Positions 14,324 through 22,700 of a DNA stretch of 33,310 nucleotides are shown one piece after another. Below the pieces are notes generated by a model, which worked only from the letters and a program-made list of their open reading frames with translations, did not search any database and was not told the DNA's origin. The stretch is taken from assembly GCA_040905475.1 (NCBI GenBank), contig JBBDRM010000078.1, positions 1 to 33,310 on the forward strand, given 5' to 3'. How positions within the stretch are numbered: position 1 is the stretch's first letter; each line of letters starts with the position of its first letter. The stretch comes from Actinomycetota bacterium. Its GTDB lineage: Bacteria > Actinomycetota > AC-67. A program made the translations under genes and the position numbers.

Positions 14324-15060
14324 GCGACCGCGACCTCCTTCGGCTCATCGACACAGTTGATGCGCGCGTTGATGCCGGTGGCGAGGCCGTCGAAGGCGCG
14401 CGCAATGGGACCCTTGCTGATCGGCATCTGCGACAGCAGCGCTTTGCGGGCCGAACGCCGATGGATCGGTGTGGATGCGAGCACGTCGCGACCGAGCGCG
14501 TTCCCCACCTCCGTGAGGTCTGCTGGGCGCCGGCGCTCGGCACCCGACAAAAGAACGCTGACCCGGTCACGCGCGACACCTTCGGACTCCAGCAGCCGCA
14601 GCGCGCGTTCCGCCCCAAGAACCGACACCAGATCTGGACGGACCACCAGAAGCACGAGATCGCAACGCGCGGCTACGCGTGCGCCTCCGGCTGTGACTCG
14701 CCCCAGATCACACACGACCGGGCGATCGTCGCCAGCGTTCCTGACCGAGTGGGCGAGCAGATCCACGCTCACCGAAAGCGCCGACGCTTCCGGGAATCCG
14801 CACACGACGTGCACCCCCGCTCGGTCCTCCGCTTCGGCCAGGAGCGCCCCCGGCTGCGGAATCCCGTTGTCCATCCGCAGGAGTGGATAGATGCCGCGGC
14901 GCGTGTCCAAGCCGAGGTAAGCAGCGACGTCGCCACCGGCGGGATCCAGATCGAGGAGCAGGACCTCCTCGCTCGCGCGCGCCATCGCAGCCGCCAGGTT
15001 GATCGCGGCGAACGTCGTCCCCGGCGAACCCTTGCCCGAGCAGACGGCGATCACGCTCAC
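14320..15060 (-). CDS. CpaE/TadZ-like ParA-family ATPase
   Basis: This 246-aa protein starts at GTG 15060, overlapping the CpaB stop. The N-terminus VIAVCSGKGSPGTTFAAINLAAA is a deviant Walker A: the signature Lys10 is present, but the second Lys of GKT/S is Thr, as often seen in CpaE/TadZ. The LLLDLDPAGGDVA stretch (about 34-46) gives the ParA switch region. CpaE/TadZ places the Tad machinery in the cell. It lacks the N-terminal receiver domain found in many CpaE proteins, so it is a short form. Confidence 0.8.
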   Translation of the reverse strand: MSVIAVCSGKGSPGTTFAAINLAAAMARASEEVLLLDLDPAGGDVAAYLGLDTRRGIYPLLRMDNGIPQPGALLAEAEDRAGVHVVCGFPEASALSVSVDLLAHSVRNAGDDRPVVCDLGRVTAGGARVAARCDLVLLVVRPDLVSVLGAERALRLLESEGVARDRVSVLLSGAERRRPADLTEVGNALGRDVLASTPIHRRSARKALLSQMPISKGPIARAFDGLATGINARINCVDEPKEVAVA

Positions 15061-15698
15061 GAGTGACCTCCCGAGAGCAACACGAGATCTATCTCGCCTG
15101 CGGTGCGTGCCTCTGCGAGCGCGCGCGCCTCCTCGAGCCGAAGTCGCAGCGTCACGAGCACGCCGCCGCCTTCCTCAGGCGCCGCGTGCGTCACCGCCAA
15201 CACCGTCACCGACGGGAACAAGATCGTCGTTTGCGGATCTCCGCGACCCGGGGCGCGGCTCGCGATCACAGCGACCCGATCTCCGGCGCGCACGCTCCCT
15301 GCGGCTGCGCGGTCGGGTTTCAACTGGAGACTCATCGCCACCGTCCCCGGCGGCAGCGGCGGAGCATCCGACACCGAGTTCGGAGTCAGAAGCTTTCCTT
15401 CCCACAACGGCTCGGTCGCGACGCGCCCGACGATCGAGTTCTGCATCGAGGCCGGCAGGTAGGCGATCCCGCCCGCCAGCGACGCCTCAACGACGCGGAT
15501 CTGCGAGGCCTCGATCACTGCGCCCGGCTCGACTGAGCCGGCTGCGACCAGGACCGGGATCCGAGCCTGAGCAGACTTGATGAGCGACGCGCCACCGACG
15601 ACGGCGACCATCATGAGCAGCAGCCCTACCGCGACCCGCAGGTCCAGTCGCCGGAGTCGAGAGTGAGCCCTCGGAAGCACTGCCTCGGCGGTCGCCAT
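15057..15698 (-). CDS. CpaB-like SAF-domain pilus protein
   Basis: This 213-aa protein starts at ATG 15698 behind a strong binding site (GAGGGAGGC) that lies in the end of the Phd-like gene. It has one transmembrane helix (about 22-43, VAVGLLLMMVAVVGGASLI), then a SAF-type domain: IPVLVAAGSVEPGAVIEASQI, then GRVATEPLWEGKLLTPNSV. A beta-rich C-terminal domain follows. CpaB/RcpC proteins are Tad pilus assembly factors; in Gram-positive bacteria they occur without the secretin. Confidence 0.8.
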   Translation of the reverse strand: MATAEAVLPRAHSRLRRLDLRVAVGLLLMMVAVVGGASLIKSAQARIPVLVAAGSVEPGAVIEASQIRVVEASLAGGIAYLPASMQNSIVGRVATEPLWEGKLLTPNSVSDAPPLPPGTVAMSLQLKPDRAAAGSVRAGDRVAVIASRAPGRGDPQTTILFPSVTVLAVTHAAPEEGGGVLVTLRLRLEEARALAEARTAGEIDLVLLSGGHS

Positions 15699-15980
15699 CT
15701 AGCCTCCCTCCTTCACGTTTTGAGCCAGCAGATCCAGGTACGCCTCGATCGACAGGGACTCCGGGGCGTAGCCCTTGCCCTGCAGCAGCGCCTTGATGAG
15801 CGCGTCCCGGCGGGCCAGCTCGGAGAACTGCAGGTAGTCGGCATGGGAGATGAGCGCCGCCACCGGCTTGTCGAAGCGGAGCAACAGGTAGTGCACCCCC
15901 GCCTCGACCTGGGGCAATAGCTCGTGGAACTCCTTGCGGAGCCTGCCAACGCCGATCGCCTCGACTCGTCGTAGATCCAT
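15699..15980 (-). CDS. Phd/YefM-like antitoxin-type protein heading the Tad operon
   Basis: This 93-aa protein starts at ATG 15980 and ends at 15699, adjacent to the cpaB start. The core EAIGVGRLRKEFHELLPQVEAGVHYLLLRFDKPVAALISHADYLQFSEL has the Phd/YefM pattern: an N-terminal DNA-binding alpha/beta domain with L-R-x-x-x-x-x-L-L and the KPVAxLIS-x-x-D-Y strand. The C-terminal tail (about 58-93) would be the toxin-binding or variable part. No toxin gene is adjacent; it is the first gene of the Tad operon, so it may have become an operon autoregulator. Confidence 0.65.
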   Translation of the reverse strand: MDLRRVEAIGVGRLRKEFHELLPQVEAGVHYLLLRFDKPVAALISHADYLQFSELARRDALIKALLQGKGYAPESLSIEAYLDLLAQNVKEGG

Positions 15981-16051
15981 CTCACCCGAGGCTTGGACGC
16001 GCTCGCGTCCCCAGCCAGGGACAGACCTACACCCCGGCGGGCGCGCGTTAG

Positions 16052-16093
16052 CTTTCCGGAACCTTTCCGGACGCTTACAAGTTCCCTTACAAG
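16052..16093. repeat. Two short tandem repeats upstream of the Tad operon
   Basis: CTTTCCGGA occurs at 16052-16060 and 16063-16071 (period 11). CTTACAAG occurs at 16074-16081 and 16086-16093 (period 12). They lie between the CGGTAGA operator and the Tad operon start and could be further binding sites for helical-phase-sensitive regulators, or could overlap the Tad promoter. Confidence 0.5.
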
Positions 16094-16133
16094 CGAACAT
16101 CGGCCCGATCTTGGCGGAGGGGCCTGAAGTTTC

Positions 16134-16151
16134 TCTACCGTTTGTCTACCG
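16134..16151 (-). promoter_or_regulatory. Tandem CGGTAGA operator of the Tad operon
   Basis: On the minus strand CGGTAGA occurs at 16151-16145 and 16140-16134, an 11-bp period with spacer CAAA. It points toward the Tad operon, about 154 bases from its first ATG. Together with flanking bases it matches the response-regulator operator (3638-3659) over roughly 40 bases and shares a 17-base identity with 2812-2828. It could equally influence the divergent DISARM operon. Confidence 0.6.
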
Positions 16152-16363
16152 TCGGCAAGAAGAGCCGCTTAACCGCGAGTGTCAGCAGCGCAAGGAGTGA
16201 GGTAACCCAAATAGGCTGTTGTGCGCTACGGGCGAAGAACTACAGCAATGTAATTGTCGGTCGGCACGAGCAAGATGTCGTGCGAGCCTTTCTTGACGCT
16301 CGACTGCGCGTATCGAAGCATTGGCGCGCGGGGGTGATATTGGTTCCAGGGAGGATCAAGCAG

Positions 16364-16417
16364 TTGAACGCTTTCGAAGCACAACAAGTACTGACGCGCA
16401 AGGGCACGCGGAAATGA
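16364..16417 (+). CDS. Possible 17-codon leader ORF coupled to drmD
   Basis: A strong binding site, AGGGAGGA (16348-16355), lies 8 bases before TTG 16364, which opens an 17-codon frame (NAFEAQQVLTRKGTRK after the start). Its stop TGA overlaps the drmD ATG as ATGA. The drmD start itself has a weaker AAGGG site. The leader may feed ribosomes to drmD by coupling. The frame extends upstream to 16142 without a stop, so it could be the tail of a longer small gene; no better start is visible. Confidence 0.4.
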   Translation: MNAFEAQQVLTRKGTRK

Positions 16418-19400
16418 CGGAGCTAGGACAGCACAGAGGTGGGCGCGCAGCAGATCTGCTGCCGGAACGCCTGCCGGACGTGGGCGAGCTCGTTCATGTC
16501 CGATCCCGCCGCTGGCTCGTCGAGGATGTCGTCGAGCCCGACGATCCCGCGCACTCAGCGCGCGTCCAGCTCGCGTGCGCTGACGATGACGCGCAGGGGC
16601 AGATCCTCGAGGTCTTCTGGGATCACGAGATCGATCGCTGGATCATGGAAGAGGAAGGTTGGGCGGATCTCGCCTCGAAGGGTTTCGACCAGCCGGACCG
16701 GTTCGCGGCCTTCTTCCACACGCTGCGTTGGGGTTGCGTCACCGCGACCGACCCGGACCTGTTCCAGGCGCCGTTCCGCGCTGGCATCAAGATCGACGCA
16801 TATCAGATGGAGCCGCTCCGCAAGGCTTTGCGACTCCCGCGCGTCAACCTCTTCATCGCCGACGACACGGGCCTTGGCAAGACGATCGAGGCGGGGTTGA
16901 TCGCACGCGAGTTGCTGCTGCGCAAGAAGGCGAAGACGATCGTCGTAGGCGCGCCGGCATCGGTCCTCGAGCAATGGAAAGGAGAACTCGAGGACCGCTT
17001 CGGGCTGGCGTTCGAGATCTTGGACCGCAACTACATAACACGGATGCGACGCGAACGCGGGTTCGGCGTGAACCCGTGGCGCACGCACAGCCGATTCCTC
17101 ATCTCGCACAACCTGCTGATCAACCCGGCCTACGCGGACCCGATGCGCGAATGGCTAGGCCCAATGCTCCCTGGCAGCCTGCTCATCCTCGACGAAGCAC
17201 ACCACGCTGCACCGTCGAGCGGGGGCAAGTACGGGATCGAGACGAAGTTCACACGCGCGATCCGCGACCTCTCCTCGCGGTTCGAACATCGCCTGTTCCT
17301 CTCGGCCACGCCGCACAATGGCCACTCGAACAGTTTCTCGACGTTGATGGAATTGCTCGATCCCTACCGCTTCACGCGCGGCGTTCCGGTGCGGAAGGCA
17401 GCGATGGAAGAGGTGATGGTGCGTCGCCTCAAGGAGGACATCCGCAACGTCCAGGGTGGATTCCCGAAGCGCATCGTCGAGCGGGTCGCGATCGACGACC
17501 TGCCGGATGATGCGCCGGAGATCGTGCTGTCGAAGCTCCTCGACGAGTATCGAACCGCGCGGGAGGAACGGTTCAAAGGCACGAGCAAGCGCTCGCGGGC
17601 GGCCGCCGGACTGCTCGTCGTCGGGTTGCAGCAGCGACTGCTGTCATCGACCGAAGCGTTCGCTCGCACCCTGAAGGTTCACCGCGCCACGGTCGAGCGC
17701 CACTGGGAGAAGGCGGCGAAGGAAGCCACTGAGACCGCAACCGAGCACGATGCAAGTCTGTTCACGTCATCGCCGGACGCCGACGACGAGCGGGCGACAT
17801 GGGAGCCGGACGAGCAAGAGGCGGAGGAAGCCGCGCAGACGGAGAGCGTGACGCGGCTGGCCGAAGTCGAAACGAGCCGCGACGAGGAAGCTGAGCGGCT
17901 CTGGAAGCGTGAGCAAGCCCTGCTCGACCAGATGCAAACGATCACCGACCAGTCGCGGCACATGCCCGACGCGAAGGTTCGGTGCCTGCTCGACTGGATC
18001 CGCGACAACATGTGTCCCGATCTGCCGGCGTTCGGAAAGCAGCTCAAGGGTGCAGCGCCGACCTGGAACGAACGACGCGTGCTGATCTTCACCGAGAACC
18101 GCGAGGGAACGAAGCGCTACCTAAAGAGCATCCTGGAGCAAGCGATCGAAGGGACCGACCGCGCCGACGAGCGCATCGCGGTCATCGACGGTCTCACGGC
18201 GGGCGCGCGCCGCAAGGAGATCCAGCGACGCTTCAATGTGGATCCCGCGAAGGAGCCGTTGCGCATCCTGCTCGCAACCGATGCCGCGCGCGAAGGCCTC
18301 AACTTCCAGGCCCACTGCGCGGACCTGTTCCACTTCGACCTTCCATGGAATCCGGGGCGCATCGAGCAGCGCAACGGCCGTATCGACCGCAAATTGCAGC
18401 CCGCCGACGAAGTGCGCTGCCACTACTTCGTCCTGCCGCAGCGCGCGGAAGACCACGTCCTGGAGGTTCTCGTCAAGAAGACCGAGAGGATCAAGAAGGA
18501 ACTGGGCAGCCTCTCGAAGGTCATCGAAGACGATGTCGAGCGCATCCTTGCTCAGGGGATCCGCCACGCCGACGTGGACAAGCTCTTGCAGCAGATCGAG
18601 GACGCAGACATCGAGGCGGAGCGCAAGCGCCGGACCGAGGAAGAACTCGATGTAGCGAGGGATCGCGAAGAGAAACTCAAGACACAGATCGCGAAGTGCC
18701 AGACGCTCCTCGAGCGCTCGCGGGAGTGGGTCGGGTTCGAGGCACCAGCCTTCCGCAGCGCACTGTCTTGCTCGCTCGAACTGATCGGCTCCGAGGCCCT
18801 GACCGAGTCCACCGATGAACACGGACGCAAGGTCTGGACGTTCCCCCCGTTGGACCGTCGCGTCGAGACCGACCCGAGCTGGGCCGCGACGCTCGATTCC
18901 CTGCGCGTCCCGCGGCGCAGCGATCAGAAGGTAACGGACTGGCGGCGAGAAGCCCCTGTTCGCCCCGTCGTATTCGAAGACGCCGGTGTGCTCAGCGACG
19001 ACACGGTTCATCTTCACCTAGAGCAGCGCGTCGCCCAGCGGCTCCTGGCCCGGTTCCGCGCACAGGGCTTCATCCACCATGACCTGTCGCGCGCCTTCCT
19101 GGCGCAGGCAGCCGACTCCATCCCGCGCGTCATCCTGCTCGGCCGATTAGCGCTCTACGGGAGCGGAGCGGAGCGCCTCCATGAGGAGTTGGTTCCGATC
19201 ACTGCGCGGTGGCTCGAGCCTTCGCAGCGCAAGAAGCCGCTGAAGGCCTACGGGCGCGACGCGGAATCCAAGACCCTTGAGCTCCTGGATGAGTCACTGC
19301 AAGGGGGTCGCGTCCAGCCTAATGACGCGATCCGTGACAAGCTCCTCGATGCAGCCGCAGGGGACATCGCGGAGCTTCTCCCACAGCTCGAGCCACGCGC

Positions 19401-19728
19401 ACAAGAACTCGTCGCAGCCGCGACCGACAAGCTCCGCAGCCGCGGAGAACGCGAAAGGAAGGACCTCGTGGAAACGCTCGAGCGTCAGCGCGAGCGGGTC
19501 ATCGCCGAACTCGCGAAGCACGAGAAGGACCACAAGCAACTCACGCTCGACTTCGATGTCGAGGAGCGCCGGCAACTCGAGGCGAACATGGGTTTCTGGA
19601 AGACGCGCCTGAAGCAGTTCGACCAAGACCTTGAGACCGAGCCGCAGCGGATCAGAGACTTCTACGAGGTTCGCGCGCACCGCATTGAACCCGTGGGCCT
19701 GGTCTACCTCTGGCCGGAGACCAACTGA
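16414..19728 (+). CDS. drmD: DISARM class 1 SNF2-like helicase DrmD
   Basis: This 1104-aa protein is the first DISARM gene. Start ATG 16414 is coupled to the leader ORF. The SNF2 ATPase core shows motif I DDTGLGKT (150-157), DEAH (260-263), and SATPHNGH (297-304). The C-terminal helicase lobe has RVLIFTENREG (about 555), LLATDAAREGLNFQ (about 620) and RIEQRNGRIDR (about 650). Long Glu/Lys-rich, coiled-coil-like regions flank it (about 450-520 and 680-770). DrmD occurs only in class 1 DISARM, an anti-phage system that combines methylation of self DNA with blocking of incoming DNA. All key motifs are intact. drmMI starts two bases after its stop. Confidence 0.9.
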   Translation: MTELGQHRGGRAADLLPERLPDVGELVHVRSRRWLVEDVVEPDDPAHSARVQLACADDDAQGQILEVFWDHEIDRWIMEEEGWADLASKGFDQPDRFAAFFHTLRWGCVTATDPDLFQAPFRAGIKIDAYQMEPLRKALRLPRVNLFIADDTGLGKTIEAGLIARELLLRKKAKTIVVGAPASVLEQWKGELEDRFGLAFEILDRNYITRMRRERGFGVNPWRTHSRFLISHNLLINPAYADPMREWLGPMLPGSLLILDEAHHAAPSSGGKYGIETKFTRAIRDLSSRFEHRLFLSATPHNGHSNSFSTLMELLDPYRFTRGVPVRKAAMEEVMVRRLKEDIRNVQGGFPKRIVERVAIDDLPDDAPEIVLSKLLDEYRTAREERFKGTSKRSRAAAGLLVVGLQQRLLSSTEAFARTLKVHRATVERHWEKAAKEATETATEHDASLFTSSPDADDERATWEPDEQEAEEAAQTESVTRLAEVETSRDEEAERLWKREQALLDQMQTITDQSRHMPDAKVRCLLDWIRDNMCPDLPAFGKQLKGAAPTWNERRVLIFTENREGTKRYLKSILEQAIEGTDRADERIAVIDGLTAGARRKEIQRRFNVDPAKEPLRILLATDAAREGLNFQAHCADLFHFDLPWNPGRIEQRNGRIDRKLQPADEVRCHYFVLPQRAEDHVLEVLVKKTERIKKELGSLSKVIEDDVERILAQGIRHADVDKLLQQIEDADIEAERKRRTEEELDVARDREEKLKTQIAKCQTLLERSREWVGFEAPAFRSALSCSLELIGSEALTESTDEHGRKVWTFPPLDRRVETDPSWAATLDSLRVPRRSDQKVTDWRREAPVRPVVFEDAGVLSDDTVHLHLEQRVAQRLLARFRAQGFIHHDLSRAFLAQAADSIPRVILLGRLALYGSGAERLHEELVPITARWLEPSQRKKPLKAYGRDAESKTLELLDESLQGGRVQPNDAIRDKLLDAAAGDIAELLPQLEPRAQELVAAATDKLRSRGERERKDLVETLERQRERVIAELAKHEKDHKQLTLDFDVEERRQLEANMGFWKTRLKQFDQDLETEPQRIRDFYEVRAHRIEPVGLVYLWPETN

Positions 19729-19730
19729 CG

Positions 19731-22700
19731 ATGGCCAAGCTCGACCCCCAGGTTATCGACCACCTCGAGTGGCTCGGTTTCGTGCAGCCGACGGGCCTGG
19801 TCGTTTCGGCCCCAGCACTGGTACGCGCCGGCGCGATCCTCGATCGGCGTGATGTCGAAGGTCAGCGCCTGCTTCAGGCGAGCGTGGCCCAGCGGCCGGG
19901 TCCGACCGATGCAGACCCGGTCGACTACCTCCCGGACTTCCGTGCGTTCGCTGAGCAGGTTCTCGGATGGGGCTTCTCTCCCAAGGCTTACGCGGGCACA
20001 GACGAAGTCCCGGTGCCCGATGAGCTCTCGGTCGCCTTACCGGCCTACGACGAGATGTTGCGCCCCCACTTCGCCGTGCGCGATCTGGAGCCGGCCGAGG
20101 GTGCGTGCCGGTGGCAGTTGCTGGTCCGTGTGCTCGAGACCGGACAGGGGTTCGATGATGAGATCCGCGAAGGCGGGCATCTGGAAGCGAGCCCGACCAG
20201 CCGCATGGAGCGGCTGCTGCGCGAGAGCGGCGCCCCGGCGGGACTCCTGTTCAATGGTCATGCGCTGCGGCTGATCTCCGCGCCGCGCGGCGAAAGCTCG
20301 GGCTGGGTCAACTTCGCGGTCGCCGACATGCTCCAGACCGCGGGCCGGCCGATCTGCACCGCGATGCGCCTGCTGCTCGGTCAGACCCGGCTCCTCACCC
20401 TGCCAAGGAACCAACGGCTGCCCGCGCTGCTCGACGAGAGCCGCAAGTTCCAGAACGAGGTCAGCGAAAAGCTCGCCGAACAGGTCCTGCACGCACTGTA
20501 CGAACTGCTGCGCGGATTCCAGGCGGCCCACGACGCGAGCGGGGCCACGCTCCTGTGTGACCCGCTCCAGGACGATCCAGACGAGGCGTATCGCGCCTGG
20601 CTCACCGTTATCCTCAGACTCGTGTTCCTCCTGTACGCCGAGGAGCGCGACATGCTCCCCGGCGACGCCACCTACACCCAGCACTATTCGCTCGGTGGCC
20701 TCTTCGAACGCCTGCGCGAAGATGCGGCGCTGTTCCCGGACACGATGGACCAACGGTTCGGAGCGTGGGCACAGTTGTTGGTGCTGTTCCGGATTGTGTT
20801 CGACGGGGCGACGACGCTGGACCTGCCGCAGCGTCACGGCGCGCTGTTCGACCCGGACCGCTTCCCGTTCTTGGAGGGGCGCCGATCGGCAGGAAGCCGC
20901 CAAGTGCACGAACGCATCCAAGCACCGCTCGTCCCGGATGGAACCATCTACCGGGTGTTAGAGGACCTGCTCATCCTCGATGGTGAACGCATCTCGTACC
21001 GGGCGCTGGACGTCGAGCAGATCGGTTCGGTGTACGAGACCATGATGGGCTTCCGCCTCGAGACGACGACCGGAACCTCTGTCGCGGTGAAAGCGCAGAA
21101 GAAGCACGGCGCCCCGACGGCGCTCGACCTTGAGGAACTACTCGCCCAGCCGGGGAAGTCCCGGACCAAGTGGATCCTCGACCGCGCCGACCGCAAGGTT
21201 CCACCCAAGGTCGCGAAGTCTGCCGAAACCGCCGAGTCGCTCGCCGATCTGCATGCCGCGCTGGAGTCCATGATCGACAAGGCGGCCACGCCAGACCTCG
21301 TCCCCAAGGGCGCGATGGTGTTGCAGCCAAGCGAGGAACGCCGGCGCTCGGGCTCGCACTACACGCCGCGCGCCCTCACCGAACCGATCGTCCGAACGAC
21401 CTTCGAGCCGATCCTCGCGCGCCTCCGCGGAGGCGATGGCTTGGTGCCGACGCCCGAGCAGATCCTCGACCTCAAGGTCTGCGACCCCGCGATGGGGTCG
21501 GGGGCGTTCCTCGTCGAAGCCTGTCGGCAGTTGGGTGACGCTCTCATCGAGTCCTGGCGCGCGCACGATCAAGTTCCTGTCATCCCACCCGACGAGGACG
21601 AGGTCATCTTCGCGCGGCGCTTGGTCGCCCAACGCTGTCTCTACGGCGTAGACCGCAACCCGGTTGCCGTCGACCTGGCGAAGGTGTCGCTCTGGCTGGC
21701 GACTCTGGCGCGTAATCATGCCCTGACGTTCGTCGACCACGCCCTGCGTCACGGCGACTCCCTCGTCGGTCTCTCGGTGTCCCAGATCGAGAACTTCCAC
21801 TGGGATCCCGCCGTTGACTTCAAGAGGCCGCTTCGGGACCGCATGGTCGAGCACCTCGACGAGGTGTCGCGGTTGCGTTCGCAGATCCGTGAAGCGGACG
21901 AGGGCACCGGCGACTGGGAGTTGCGGGATCTGTGGGACAAGGCGTCCTTCGAACTCGACCGTGTGCGGCTGCTTGGTGATCTGGTCATCGCAGCCTTCTT
22001 CGAAGGCGCGAAGACAAGTGATCGCGAGGTCATCCGCACGCGCTACGTCCAAGCGGTCACCCAGGGTAATGCTCACGAGTATCGCGGAATGTTGAACGAC
22101 CTCCGCAGCGCGGATCCGCCACTCGTTCCCTTCCACTGGGAGATCGAGTTCCCCGAGTCATTCGACCGCGAGAACCCTGGCTTCGACGCAATCGTCGGCA
22201 ACCCCCCTTTCGCGGGTCGCACCACAACTACGCACGCGAACGCGTCTGGGTACCTAGACTGGCTGAAGCTGTTGCACGAAGGTAGCCACGGCAACTCGGA
22301 CTTGGTCGCCCATTTTTTCCGCCGAGCCTTCACGCTGATTCGAAGTGACGGAGCGTTCGGGTTGATTGCCACCAACACAGTCGCGCAAGGAGATACTCGG
22401 GCAACCGGTCTCTATTGGATCCGAGCAAATGGCGGTGAGATCTATAGCGCGGAAAGGCGTCGGAAGTGGCCGGGCAGAGCTGCGGTAGTAGTGAGTGTGG
22501 TTCATGTCGCGAAAGGGCGCCTACTCAATCGACCGACCATCGACCGTCAGCCCGTAGAGAAAATCACTGCCTTCCTCTTCCACGCTGGGGATGATTCCGA
22601 TCCATCGAGGCTCCGATCGAATGCCCGACGGGCCTTCCAGGGAAGCGTGGTCGTAGGCCTCGGCTTCACGTTCGACGAATCAGACGGAGAGGGGGAAGCT

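Larger units (their letters stand above)
15981..16413. other. Divergent Tad/DISARM intergenic region
   Basis: This 433-base stretch separates the Tad operon (minus) from the DISARM operon (plus). It holds the tandem CGGTAGA operator, two further tandem repeats near the Tad side, and a 17-codon leader ORF just before drmD. The region 16160-16340 shows no convincing paired -35/-10 boxes. TGTAAT near 16250 could be a -10, but no well-spaced -35 accompanies it. An open frame runs through 16142-16417, but only its end has translation signals. Confidence 0.5.

Noticed and set aside
16265-16284. GCACGA...TCGTGC inverted repeat upstream of drmD
   Set aside because: Six-bp arms are expected by chance at this GC content, and no operator or promoter aligns with them.
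16142-16363. Upstream extension of the leader ORF to a 91-aa gene
   Set aside because: The only upstream starts are a TTG inside the CGGTAGA operator and weak internal GTG codons without ribosome sites. The translation has no recognisable pattern.
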